A DNA stretch of 64,000 nt. It comes from Acidimicrobiaceae bacterium. GTDB taxonomy: Bacteria > Actinomycetota > Acidimicrobiia > Acidimicrobiales > Aldehydirespiratoraceae. The stretch lies in NCBI GenBank assembly GCA_016845585.1, contig JAERSO010000113.1, positions 1 to 64,000 on the forward strand, in the 5' to 3' direction. Below, piece after piece: positions 56,360-64,000 of the stretch. Under the pieces are notes generated by a model. It searched no databases, was not told the origin of the DNA, and was given only the letters and a program-made list of their open reading frames with translations. Position 1 is the stretch's first letter, and each line of letters starts with the position of its first letter. The translations under genes were made by a program, and so were the position numbers.

Positions 56360-56950
56360 TCACTGCTCATGCAGGATCCGCGCGAGCGTGCGGGCCATGA
56401 CATCGCCGAGTGGGTGCTTCTTCGGCACGTAGTACAGGACCCCGCTGACCGCGTGCTCGAGTTCGAATGCTCGGGCACGAATCCACATCGCATCATCGGT
56501 CCCTATCGATCCGATGGCGCCGGCACATCGAGCGAGATCCTCGGCGAGGGAGGAGTCCGGTCGGTCGACCCGCCCTGTGGCCGCCCATGCATCGGTGCCA
56601 TGGAGCCATCCGAGCACTGACCACGCGTGCGGAAACACCTCGTTCGGACGGCCGGCGTGGACGACTCTTGGTGTGGAGACGATCGATCCGATCTCTTCAC
56701 GCTCGAGGAGTTCGAGTACTCGGAGCTCGCGGGCGGTGTCGGCTGCTGCCTCCGGATGCCTCGGTAGCCGGACTACCACGTCGGGTCCCGTCGAATGACG
56801 AAGCCGCCACATGGCATTGCTCGTGCCAGAGCTGCGCAGGCACTCGAGCGGCAATCCGGCCCAGGCCGGACACTCGGCCTCGAGGAGGGATCGAACGACC
56901 CACTCGCTGGTGTCGGGCTCGTCATCGTGGATCCGCTCGGTCACGATCAT
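56360..56950 (-). pseudogene. APH-family phosphotransferase with internal deletion of the catalytic core
   Basis: The N-lobe is present (VVRLPRHPEAAADTARELRV, VLGWLHGTDAWAATGRV), and the C-terminal helices typical of the family are also present (DDAMWIRARAFELEHAVSGV, VMARTLARILHEQ), but the roughly 100 residues that should carry the catalytic HGDLxxxN loop and the metal-binding D-x-D/G segment are missing between about residues 145 and 152. The reading frame is intact, so a 196-residue remnant could still be made. It cannot be an active kinase. Confidence 0.75.
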
Positions 56951-57067
56951 GAGCCTTGCAGAACCGGGATGCGTCCAGCCGTGAATCCTTCGACGAACCG
57001 CAGCTCTCATGTGGAGCCTTGCAATGCCGACCATATGTACGTGACTTAGCGTCTTCGCCGCGATCGA

Positions 57068-57514
57068 GTGTCGGGATACCGGCTCTGGGTCGTTCTCGTG
57101 GCCATTGCCGTAACGCCGCTGGCCGGCGTCGGATGGTTTGCGACCAACGACGTGATCGATGCCCGCGACGAACGAGAGCGTGCCGAACGCGTCAATGCGG
57201 CCGGCCAACGGTTGGTCGCCCTGTCCGAGCTGCGGACCCAACTCCTGAACGAGCGGAACTGGGAGACCTCCGCCCGCGGGATGGATCTGGCCGGCCTTCC
57301 GGCCGGACAGGTCGTGTTCCTGCTCGGAATCGATGTCCCGGGAGAACGTGACCGGGCTGCCGCGAACGTCGACGTGCTCATCGCCGCCGTCGGACAGCTT
57401 CTCGCCGATGTCGTCGCCTCGCGCGGCCTCGACCCCTGGTCCGGCGATGACGACGACGCTCCGTTTCCGGAGTCGGGTTCCGGCGATTCGATCGGCGTTG
57501 TTCGCGTCGTCTGA
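57068..57514 (+). CDS. Small membrane protein resembling the sensor part of a receptor (possible remnant)
   Basis: 148 residues from GTG 57068. An N-terminal helix (LWVVLVAIAVTPLAGVGWFA) is followed by a coiled-coil-like segment ARDERERAERVNAAGQRLVA and a sequence resembling the start of a nitrate-sensing (NIT-type) periplasmic domain (LSELRTQLLNERNWETSARG). The protein ends with an acidic tail and no signalling output domain. It could be a truncated sensor kinase or GGDEF receptor or a stand-alone protein. TAGCGT lies about 15 bases before the start. Confidence 0.55.
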   Translation: MSGYRLWVVLVAIAVTPLAGVGWFATNDVIDARDERERAERVNAAGQRLVALSELRTQLLNERNWETSARGMDLAGLPAGQVVFLLGIDVPGERDRAAANVDVLIAAVGQLLADVVASRGLDPWSGDDDDAPFPESGSGDSIGVVRVV

Positions 57515-57592
57515 GTTGTTACTATCTGCGTAGGAGAAATTCGGTATCGTCCCTGCAACCGCAGACGACGGTGGCATTTTCGGAGCGCTCAC

Positions 57593-58993
57593 ATGACCAC
57601 GGCAGAGAACCTCGACCTCGGCAAGTACCAGCTCGGCTGGTCTGATGAGGAGGACTACGTCTTCAAGCCCCAGAAGGGCCTGACCGAAGACATCCTGCGA
57701 GAGATGTCGTGGCTGAAGGGCGAGCCCGAGTGGATGCTCGACTTCCGCCTCAAGTCCTACAAGCGTTTCGGCCGCCGTGGCATGCCCATCTGGGGCGGCG
57801 ACATGTCCGGCATCGACTTCGACGACATCTACTACTACATCAAGCCCAAGGGCGGCCTGAACGACGACTGGGACGAGGTCCCGGAGTCCATCAAGAACAC
57901 CTACGAGAAGCTCGGCATCCCCGAGGCCGAGCGCAAGTACCTCGCCGGCGTCACCGCCCAGTACGAGAGCGAAGTGGTGTACCACCGCAACCGCGAGGAC
58001 CTCGAGCAGCAGGGTGTCCTGTTCTGCGACATGGACACCGCGCTCAAGGAGTACCCGCAGCTCGTCAAGCAGTACTTCGGCAAGATCATTCCGCCGAACG
58101 ACAACAAGTTCTCGTCACTCAACAGTTCGGCCTGGTCGGGCGGCTCGTTCATCTATGTGCCGCCCGGTGTGCAAGTGGAGATGCCGCTGCAGGCCTACTT
58201 CCGCATCAACGCGGAGAACATGGGCCAGTTCGAGCGCACGCTCATCATCGCCGACGAAGGCTCACAGGTTCACTACATCGAGGGTTGCTCGGCGCCGACC
58301 TACACGTCCGACTCGCTGCATTCCGCCGTGGTCGAGATCGTGGTGAAGCCCTCCGCTCGCGTCACCTACACCACCATCCAGAACTGGTCCGACAACGTCT
58401 ACAACCTCGTCACCAAGCGGGCCTATGTCGAGGCCGAGGGCCACATGGAGTGGATCGACGGCAACATCGGCTCGAAGCTCACCATGAAGTACCCGGCCGT
58501 GGTGCTTGCCGGCCCCAAGGCATCGGGCGAGGTCCTCTCGGTCGCCTACGCAGGCCCGAACCAGCACCAGGACACCGGCGCCAAGATGATCCACGCTGCC
58601 CCGGAGACCACGTCGAAGATCGTGTCGAAGTCGATCTCCAAGGACGGCGGACGCACGTCGTACCGTGGCCTCATCCGGGTCGAGGACGACGCCTATGGCT
58701 GCAAGTCCCACGTCCAGTGCGACGCCCTGATCCTCGACGAGGACTCCATCTCCGACACCTATCCCTACATGGAGGTCGGTTCCGGGGATGCCGTCATCGG
58801 CCATGAAGCCACCGTGTCTCGCGTGGCCGACGATCAGCTCTTCTACCTCCAGAGCCGGGGGCTCACCGAGGAACAGGCGATGAGCATGGTCGTCAACGGC
58901 TTCATCGAGCCCATCACCCGCACCCTCCCCATGGAGTACGCGGTCGAATGGTCCCGCCTCATCGAACTCCAAATGGAGGGTTCCGTCGGCTAA
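57593..58993 (+). CDS. sufB: Fe-S cluster assembly protein SufB
   Basis: 466 residues. SufB features include [20 protein letters not shown] near residue 80, [40 protein letters not shown] near residue 230, and the C-terminal [20 protein letters not shown]-like segment near residue 402. It forms the SufBC2D scaffold that builds Fe-S clusters. sufD follows only after about 4.2 kb of unrelated genes; sufC, sufS and sufU are not in the window. The stop codon lies in the left arm of a damaged palindrome. Confidence 0.95.
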   Translation: MTTAENLDLGKYQLGWSDEEDYVFKPQKGLTEDILREMSWLKGEPEWMLDFRLKSYKRFGRRGMPIWGGDMSGIDFDDIYYYIKPKGGLNDDWDEVPESIKNTYEKLGIPEAERKYLAGVTAQYESEVVYHRNREDLEQQGVLFCDMDTALKEYPQLVKQYFGKIIPPNDNKFSSLNSSAWSGGSFIYVPPGVQVEMPLQAYFRINAENMGQFERTLIIADEGSQVHYIEGCSAPTYTSDSLHSAVVEIVVKPSARVTYTTIQNWSDNVYNLVTKRAYVEAEGHMEWIDGNIGSKLTMKYPAVVLAGPKASGEVLSVAYAGPNQHQDTGAKMIHAAPETTSKIVSKSISKDGGRTSYRGLIRVEDDAYGCKSHVQCDALILDEDSISDTYPYMEVGSGDAVIGHEATVSRVADDQLFYLQSRGLTEEQAMSMVVNGFIEPITRTLPMEYAVEWSRLIELQMEGSVG

Positions 58994-59040
58994 CGCACAC
59001 TGGGGACAGCGTCTCGCTGCGACAACGCAGACCCCGCGTG
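58991..59040. repeat. Palindromic repeat copy 8, split by a 21-base insertion
   Basis: The left arm TAACGCACACTGGGGACAG is nearly identical to copy 3 and includes the sufB TAA stop. The core is interrupted by 21 bases (59010-59030) ending in a repeat of CAG, after which the core resumes (ACCCC) and the right arm no longer matches the left. A small insertion with a 3-base duplication explains it. Confidence 0.65.
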
Positions 59041-59076
59041 ACTTGTTTGCGGGACAGTCCGGCGGACTGTCGTTTC

Positions 59077-60657
59077 TCAGCTCCAAGCCTTGGCCGGGTC
59101 GTCGATCTCGGTGACGTCGTTGTCTTCGGCGAACGCGATGAACCGGTCGAAGCCCCGCAGGAACCAGCGGTCATGGGTGACGCAGACGACGGTGCCTTCG
59201 AAGATGTCGAGGCCGGCTTCGAGCGCCTCCGCCGAGGCCACATCGAGGTTGTCGGTGGGCTCGTCGAGCAGGAGGAGATTGGCGCCGTCGATCTCGAGTA
59301 GCAGGATCTGGAAACGAGCCTGCTGACCGCCCGACAGGGTCTCGAATGTCTGCTCGGCCTGCATATTGAGTTCGTAGCGACGGAGTCGGGCCATGGCGGA
59401 GGCGCGGGAGATGTCGCGCTTGGCGAGCACGTCCAGCAGTGTCTTGCCCATCAACTCGGGGTGATCATGGGTCTGGTTGAACAGGCCGGGCACGACACGA
59501 GCGCCGTGGCGCCATTCGCCCTGATGGGCGACGTCGCCGCCGGCCAGAAGGCGCAGGAAGTGGGACTTGCCGGTGCCGTTGCGCCCGACGACGGCCACCC
59601 GTTCGCCGAACCAGATCTCGAGGTCGAACGGGTAGGTGAGGTCGGTGAGTTCGAGCTCTTCGATGATCACCACGCGTTTGCCGGTGCGGCCACCCTCGAG
59701 ACGCATGTTGATCTTCTGCTCGCGGGCGGCCTCGGGCGGCGGCCCGTCCTCTTCGAAATGGCGTAAACGCGTCTCGGCGGCGCGGGCGCGGCTCGCGTTG
59801 GCATCGCTCATGGCGGCGCGTCGTTTCTGCTCGCGCATGTGGTTGACGAGACGCTTGCGTTCCTCTGCCCAACGCCGCTGCTCGTCGTTGATCAACGCGA
59901 TCCTGCGCTCACGTTCCTCGCGCCAGGTCTTGAACGATTCGCCGTGGGTCCAGGCCCCCTTGGCCTCGATGGTCACGACCTTGTGCGACGTGTCGGCCAG
60001 CAGCTCTCGATCGTGGCTCACGTAGAGGATCGTCTTCGGCGATGCGTTGAGGCGGTCGCTCAGCCAGTCCTTGCCCGGCACGTCGAGGAAGTTGTCGGGT
60101 TCGTCGAGGAGGAGCACATCGTGCTCGCTGCGCAGGAGGAGTTCGAGCGCGAGCCGCTTCTGCTCACCGCCGGAGAACGTCGACATGCGTCTCTGTTCGA
60201 GATCACGCCAGTCGAGGCCGACCACACGATGCGCGCACTCCTGCCAGAGGACCTCGATGTCGTAGCCGCCGGCGCTGCCCCAGTGTTCGAGCGCGGCGGC
60301 ATAGCGCATGCCGTCGTCGTCGCCATCGGCCAGCCGCTGCTCGGCTCGGGCCAGTCGGTCGGCCGCCTCCACGATCTCGGGTGGCGCGAGCGAGAGATAG
60401 AGATCGCGAACGGTGGTGGAATTGTCGAGCGACCCCACGAGCTGGGTCATGACGCCGAGCGATCCGTCGATCGAGATCGTGCCCTCCCGCGCGGGGATGG
60501 CACCGGCGATCAGCCGCATCACGGTGGTCTTGCCCGCGCCGTTCGCCCCGACGAGTGCGACGTGCTCGCCATCCCCCACGCGGAAGGACACGTCGTCGAG
60601 CAGTGACTGTCCGCCGGGAATCGACCATCCGAGATGGCTCACCTGGATGGAACCCAT
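59077..60657 (-). CDS. ABC-F family ATPase
   Basis: 526 residues, start supported by TAGCGT six bases upstream. Two ATPase cassettes without membrane helices: first Walker A ALVGANGAGKTTVMRLIAGA near residue 33 and signature FSGGEQKRLALELLLRSEHD near residue 159; second Walker A VAVVGRNGTGKSHFLRLLAG near residue 350 and signature LSGGQQARFQILLLEI near residue 446. The linker (about 228-330) is Arg-rich and helical, like the P-site-interacting arm of EttA/Uup proteins. A role on the ribosome is inferred. It lies in the segment that separates sufB from sufD. Confidence 0.9.
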   Translation of the reverse strand: MGSIQVSHLGWSIPGGQSLLDDVSFRVGDGEHVALVGANGAGKTTVMRLIAGAIPAREGTISIDGSLGVMTQLVGSLDNSTTVRDLYLSLAPPEIVEAADRLARAEQRLADGDDDGMRYAAALEHWGSAGGYDIEVLWQECAHRVVGLDWRDLEQRRMSTFSGGEQKRLALELLLRSEHDVLLLDEPDNFLDVPGKDWLSDRLNASPKTILYVSHDRELLADTSHKVVTIEAKGAWTHGESFKTWREERERRIALINDEQRRWAEERKRLVNHMREQKRRAAMSDANASRARAAETRLRHFEEDGPPPEAAREQKINMRLEGGRTGKRVVIIEELELTDLTYPFDLEIWFGERVAVVGRNGTGKSHFLRLLAGGDVAHQGEWRHGARVVPGLFNQTHDHPELMGKTLLDVLAKRDISRASAMARLRRYELNMQAEQTFETLSGGQQARFQILLLEIDGANLLLLDEPTDNLDVASAEALEAGLDIFEGTVVCVTHDRWFLRGFDRFIAFAEDNDVTEIDDPAKAWS

Positions 60658-60663
60658 CCGGCA

Positions 60664-60669
60664 ACGCTA
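60664..60669 (-). promoter_or_regulatory. Predicted -10 element (TAGCGT) of leaderless promoter
   Basis: TAGCGT lies 6 bases before the ATG of the ABC-F gene at 60657. Confidence 0.5.
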
Positions 60670-60681
60670 GCTGGCCCCCAG

Positions 60682-61105
60682 CTACTCGGACTCGGGATAT
60701 GCAGCGAGGAAGAGCGCGAGCCGCACTGCGTCGGGGTCGTCGTCGGCATCGGAGGTGAACTCCTGCACGACCGACTCCAATCGAGCGACCAGTTCCCGCC
60801 TTCGGTCCTGCGTCAGCATGAGGTGGGCGAGCGAGAGCAGCGACTCCTCGTCGTCGACGCTGGGGGCGAAGGTGCCCTCCTCGACCTCGCGTTGTAGGCC
60901 GAGCTTCGCGGCGTCGAAGAGCGACCCGAGGGCCAACGAGAGTTCCCTGGGATCCAGTGACTCGAAGAACCGGGGCGGCACAGCGAGGTTGTGGGCGACG
61001 ATCTGGTAGCGGCGTTCGGTCACCGCGGCCACCTTGCGAGTGGCGACCACCCTGATGATGCCGGCGTCTTCGAGGCGGCCGAAGTGGTGGGACAGTTCGA
61101 TCGGG
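60682..61105 (-). pseudogene. Truncated ArsR-type regulator (C-terminal part)
   Basis: The frame enters without a start codon and reads PIELSHHFGRLEDAGIIRVV, ATRKVAAVTERRYQIVAHNL, then a 70-residue helical C-terminal region (FFESLDPRELSLALGSLFDA). The first helices of the winged-helix DNA-binding domain (about 45 residues) are missing. Homologous regulators are usually divergent from an MFS transporter, and the next gene (61090-62025) is an MFS fragment that has lost its own 5' part. A GTG at 61050 could start a 122-residue remnant. Confidence 0.7.
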
Positions 61106-62025
61106 CGAACTCTCTCAAACAGCTCGGCCCGGCGATCGGCATCGTGGTGGGTCCTGTACTGGCGACACCGCTCCTCGCCTGGTGGGGGATCGAGGCCGTG
61201 CTCCTCGTCGACCTCGCCACCTTCGTCATCGGGATCGCCGCCGTCACGATGATCCGATTCGACGACGCCCCAGCCGTGGAGTCGGTCAGCGACGACGGGT
61301 CGTGGCGCGACATGTGGGCCTGGATGCTGCGACTGGGACGGCCCCTTCTCGTTCTCATGGCCATGGCGGCCATGCTCAACTTCACCCTTGCCTTCATCAA
61401 CATCTCCGTACTCGCCGCCGCCACGACCCTCGCCGGCACGGCGAAGGCGGGACTCGTTCTCGGGGTCGGTGGCGTGGCGATGGTCGTCGGCAGCCTCGTG
61501 TCCGCCACGAAGGAGATTCCCGACGATCGGGTCGGCCGCATCGCGGCGGGCCTCACCGCCATCGGCGTGGGGCTCATCGCGGCGGGAAGCCGGCCGTCAG
61601 CGTGGGTGCTGAGCGCGGGCGTGGCCGTCGCGCTCGGCACGGTGCCGATGGTGATGGCCTCGATGTCGTCGATCTACAACGAACGGGTGCCGCCACAGAT
61701 GCAGGGTCGGGTCTTTGCGCTGCGACTGGGACTGAGCAACGTTCTGCAACCCGTCGGCTCACTGCTTGCCGGCGTCACGATCGTGCACGTGGCCGGCCCC
61801 GCGGTCACCGAGGGTGTGCTCGCCGGTTCGGTGGGCCGGATCACCGGCACGGGGCCATCGAGTGGGCCGGCCGCCGTGCTCCTCGTCGGAGGCCTCGCGA
61901 TCCTCGCCGTCGCCCTCCTCATGGCACGGCGGCGGGGCATGCTGGACGAGTCCGCTGCCAATTGCGTCGACCAGGCCGAGCCGGCTGTGCTCGAGTCGGC
62001 CGGTGCATCCCGGGTGCCCGGCTGA
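61090..62025 (+). pseudogene. Truncated MFS transporter (lacks about the first four helices)
   Basis: The frame reads NSLKQLGPAIGIVVGPVLAT, PLLAWWGIEAVLLVDLATFV and continues through about eight hydrophobic helices to RGMLDESAANCVDQAEPAVL. It matches the second half and part of the first half of an enterobactin exporter-type MFS protein; no start codon and no first helices precede it. It abuts a 5'-truncated ArsR gene, so one deletion removed both 5' ends and the promoter region between them. Confidence 0.75.
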
Positions 62026-62046
62026 GCTCGGCCCACACTGGTCGCC

Positions 62047-62577
62047 ATGGATGGCGAGTGGACCGCGCACGGCGAACGATCGATCTATGAGTCGGACTGG
62101 ATGTCCTTGCGCATGGTCGACGTGGAGACGCCGTCGGGCAGGCGTTTCGATCACCATGTCGTTCGAATGCCCAACGACGCAGCCGGCGCGCTCATCGTGG
62201 TGGATGAAGCCGCGTTGTTGATCTGGCGCCACCGCTTCGTCACCGATTCCTGGGGCTGGGAGATCCCGGCGGGGCGCATCGACCCGGGCGAGTCCGTCGC
62301 GGAGGCCGCCGCACGCGAGTGCCTGGAGGAGACCGGCTGGCGGCCCGGCCCGACCGAGCCGTTCATCTCATGGTGCCCGGCCAACGGGTCGGTCGATCTG
62401 CGCTTCCATGTCGAACGGGCGATCGAGGCGGTCAGGGTCGGGGATCCGACGGATCCTGACGAGGCGGCTGAGATCGCGTGGGTTCCGTTGGACGAGGTCC
62501 CTGCCCTGCTGAAGTCCGGCGAGATCGGCGACGGCTTGTCGGTCGTGGCGCTCCTGGCCGAACTGGCCGGGATCTGA
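62047..62577 (+). CDS. NUDIX hydrolase
   Basis: 176 residues. The NUDIX box is complete: GRIDPGESVAEAAARECLEE then TGW (residues 76-98), fitting GX5EX7REUXEEXGU. The preceding strand DEAALLIWRHRFVTDSWGWE is typical of ADP-ribose/ADP-sugar pyrophosphatases. The likely role is hydrolysis of a nucleoside-diphosphate derivative such as ADP-ribose. It is one of the intact genes between sufB and sufD; its stop codon lies in palindrome 9. Confidence 0.9.
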   Translation: MDGEWTAHGERSIYESDWMSLRMVDVETPSGRRFDHHVVRMPNDAAGALIVVDEAALLIWRHRFVTDSWGWEIPAGRIDPGESVAEAAARECLEETGWRPGPTEPFISWCPANGSVDLRFHVERAIEAVRVGDPTDPDEAAEIAWVPLDEVPALLKSGEIGDGLSVVALLAELAGI

Positions 62578-62616
62578 GAAAGCACGATGGGGTCTGTCCC
62601 CAGCGTGCTTTCTGAG
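62574..62616. repeat. Palindromic repeat copy 9 (GGGGTCTGTCCCC core)
   Basis: 19-base arms at 62574-62592 and 62598-62616 match at 17 positions around TCTGT. The left arm CTGAGAAAGCACGATGGGG includes the NUDIX TGA stop. The AAAGCACG part is shared with copies 6 and 7. Confidence 0.85.
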
Positions 62617-62647
62617 CGGTGCCGCAAGCGGCGGCGCGTGCGCCACA

Positions 62648-63151
62648 ATGGACGCCATGCCGATGCGCCAGGACTGCAAGTTCTTCGAGTCACGCACGTA
62701 CGCCAATGGCGACACGGTGCGAAAATGCGACCTCGACCTTGCCCCCGAGGCGCCCTGGCGATGTCCGGCCGATTGTCCGGCCTACACCCGGCGCATGGCC
62801 GACGTGAACTGGGCCCACGGCTCGCTCGTCACTCCGGAGACCCCGCCCGAGCCGAAGAGCCTGGGCGAGGACGACTCGATCGCTGCTCTCCTGGACGCGG
62901 CCGAAGACATCATCAATGATGCGGTGCCGGGTACGATCGCCGATCTCGAGGCCGAGCGGAAGAAGCGCTCGAAGAAGGGTCTGCGTCTCCCCGGCAATGG
63001 CGGCAAGTCCAAGGCCGGAAAGCAGAAGTCCTCCCGGTTCGGGTCGGCCAAGCCGAAGTCGCCCGGGAAGCCGGGAAAGCAGAAGCCGCCGAAGAACCCC
63101 GGTGAAGGACTCGGCGAGCGAATGCGTCGCCGCTACCGCGAGGGCCAGTAA
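62648..63151 (+). CDS. Small Cys4, Lys-rich conserved protein of unknown function
   Basis: 167 residues from ATG 62648 (ATG 62657 possible). Four cysteines (C10, C27, C39, C43) in the first 45 residues are spaced like a metal or Fe-S site (RQDCKFFESRTYANGD, then KCDLDLAPEAPWRCPADCPA), followed by an acidic helix and a long Lys-rich tail (KKRSKKGLRLPGNGGKSKAG). No named family. It lies just upstream of sufD, so a role in metal or Fe-S handling is possible, and the tail suggests binding to nucleic acid or acidic surfaces. Confidence 0.7.
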   Translation: MDAMPMRQDCKFFESRTYANGDTVRKCDLDLAPEAPWRCPADCPAYTRRMADVNWAHGSLVTPETPPEPKSLGEDDSIAALLDAAEDIINDAVPGTIADLEAERKKRSKKGLRLPGNGGKSKAGKQKSSRFGSAKPKSPGKPGKQKPPKNPGEGLGERMRRRYREGQ

Positions 63152-63181
63152 CCGGCTGAATCAGCTGGATTCTCTCGTTGG

Positions 63182-63211
63182 GGATTAGCACTACCCAGGT
63201 AGTATTAATCC
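63182..63211. promoter_or_regulatory. Nested palindromic operator upstream of sufD
   Basis: ACTACC (63190-63195) and GGTAGT (63198-63203) form a perfect inner repeat, and GGATTA (63182-63187) with TAATCC (63206-63211) a perfect outer repeat; both share one axis. It ends two bases before the sufD GTG and covers the likely -10 region. This is a strong operator candidate, most simply for an Fe-S-sensing regulator. Confidence 0.68.
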
Positions 63212-63213
63212 CC

Positions 63214-64000
63214 GTGTCATCGACCTTTTCCCCCGATGCCGCACGGGAGATCTCCGGACCACAATGGTTGGTGGATCGCCGGGTTGCGGCTGCTGTAGCG
63301 CTGGAAGAACGCGCCTTCCCCACGGTCTCTCAGGAGGAGTGGCGGTACAGCCCGATCGCCGAGCTCGATCTCGATGCGTTCTCACCATCCACCACGTTCG
63401 GCGACGCCCCGATGGCCCGACTCGATGTCGAGCCGGCTGCCATCGTGCGCTGCGTCAACGGCAAGGTCGTCTCGATCGAGATCGACGACGCCCTCGTCGA
63501 TCAGGGTGTCTTCGTCGGACTCCTGACCGATCACGCCGACGGCGAAGCCGCTCTCGGGTCGGTCTCGGCCGAGGCCGGCGACTACTTCACCGACCTCAAT
63601 GACGCCTTCACGCCGCATCCCGTGCTGGTCGAGATACCGCGCGGCGTCAGCGTCGAGCAACCGATCGTGATAACCCATCACGCTGCGGGCGATCACGGCG
63701 CCACGTTCTCTCGTCTCGTCGTTCGAGTCGGCGAGAATGCCGAGGCGACGATCCTCGACCAGTATTCGTCCGACGACGGCGACGTGATCCTCGCCTGCCC
63801 GGTCGTCGAGCTCGACGTGGCCCAGGCCGGTCGCCTCGGCTACCTCAACATCCAGGAACTCGGCGACTCCACGTGGCAGATCACCTCCCAGCTCGCCCGG
63901 GTCGAACGTGATGCCACGATCTCTGCCGGCGCTGCCGCGTTCGGCGGCGCCTATGCCCGGAGCCGAGCCGACACCCGGCTCGTCGGTCGAGGCGCCCACG
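63214..64000 (+). CDS. sufD: Fe-S cluster assembly protein SufD (runs off the window)
   Basis: 262 residues are present from GTG 63214; the C terminus is beyond the window. SufD-type sequence: ISGPQWLVDRRVAAAVALEE, WRYSPIAELDLDAFSPSTTF near residue 43, GDYFTDLNDAFTPHPVLVEI near residue 125, PIVITHHAAGDHGATFSRLV near residue 153, and ISAGAAAFGGAYARSRADTR near residue 234. It is the SufB partner in the scaffold complex. It has its own palindromic operator, unlike a typical co-transcribed sufBD. Confidence 0.93.
   Translation, partial: MSSTFSPDAAREISGPQWLVDRRVAAAVALEERAFPTVSQEEWRYSPIAELDLDAFSPSTTFGDAPMARLDVEPAAIVRCVNGKVVSIEIDDALVDQGVFVGLLTDHADGEAALGSVSAEAGDYFTDLNDAFTPHPVLVEIPRGVSVEQPIVITHHAAGDHGATFSRLVVRVGENAEATILDQYSSDDGDVILACPVVELDVAQAGRLGYLNIQELGDSTWQITSQLARVERDATISAGAAAFGGAYARSRADTRLVGRGAH

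Overview
The window is GC-rich, densely packed actinobacterial DNA. An F420-type luciferase-like oxidoreductase, an HbhA-like Lys/Ala-tailed protein beside an XRE regulator, SUF iron-sulfur genes, BKACE and L-carnitine genes, a ba3-type oxidase and many near-leaderless genes suggest a member of the Acidimicrobiia or a close actinobacterial lineage; this placement is inference from gene content. No rRNA, tRNA, CRISPR array, phage or complete transposon was seen. The longest stretch without a gene is about 240 bases (17534-17774).

Layout. 1-8.9 kb: amidase (partial), EamA exporter, XRE regulator with an HbhA-like gene, phosphoribosyltransferase, a DsbA/FrnE-like selenoprotein, MFS transporter, dehydrogenase and kinase-like genes. 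8.9-14.5 kb: MerR-VOC fusion, enoyl-CoA hydratase, and an IclR-controlled cluster (gamma-butyrobetaine dioxygenase, BKACE, carnitine dehydrogenase) that could convert gamma-butyrobetaine through carnitine and dehydrocarnitine to glycine betaine and acetoacetyl-CoA. 14.5-26 kb: penicillin-acylase family hydrolase with a PhyH dioxygenase, a four-gene oxidoreductase/methyltransferase operon, amidohydrolase, a TetR/DCC/membrane operon, CoA-transferase and amino-acid decarboxylase. 26-36 kb: SelW-like selenoprotein, YbaK deacylase, phosphotransferase, Baeyer-Villiger-type monooxygenase, transsulfuration pair (CBS plus CGS/CGL), DUF1800/DUF1501 pair, LLM oxidoreductase. 36-50 kb: FetAB-like transporter, cupredoxin plus ba3 oxidase (subunits IIa, II, I), class I fumarase, CapA, acyl-CoA dehydrogenase, and a PAS-GGDEF-EAL protein. 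50-64 kb: MutY, a broken ATPase, a UGSC selenoprotein with its thioredoxin-like partner, metallo-hydrolase, flavin reductase/gamma-CA/phosphatase operon, and a sufB gene separated from sufD by about 4.2 kb of unrelated and partly damaged genes.

Two signals stand out. First, three genes each carry one in-frame TGA exactly where a redox motif needs Cys or Sec (UPWC, CVPU, UGSC). Each is followed by a hairpin with GU in its apical loop at about +19 to +23, the form expected of bacterial SECIS elements; all three would be miscalled as truncated by standard gene finding. Second, about ten palindromes share the core GGGG(A/T)C(A/T)G(A/T/G)CCCC but have different, internally complementary arms. They sit at or inside gene stop codons, and four cluster in the 51-62.6 kb segment, which also holds most of the decayed genes.

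A third pattern is promoter architecture: at least fifteen genes have TA(G/C)NNT only 6-8 bases before the start codon, implying widespread leaderless transcription, while several genes with Shine-Dalgarno sequences carry the same hexamer further upstream.
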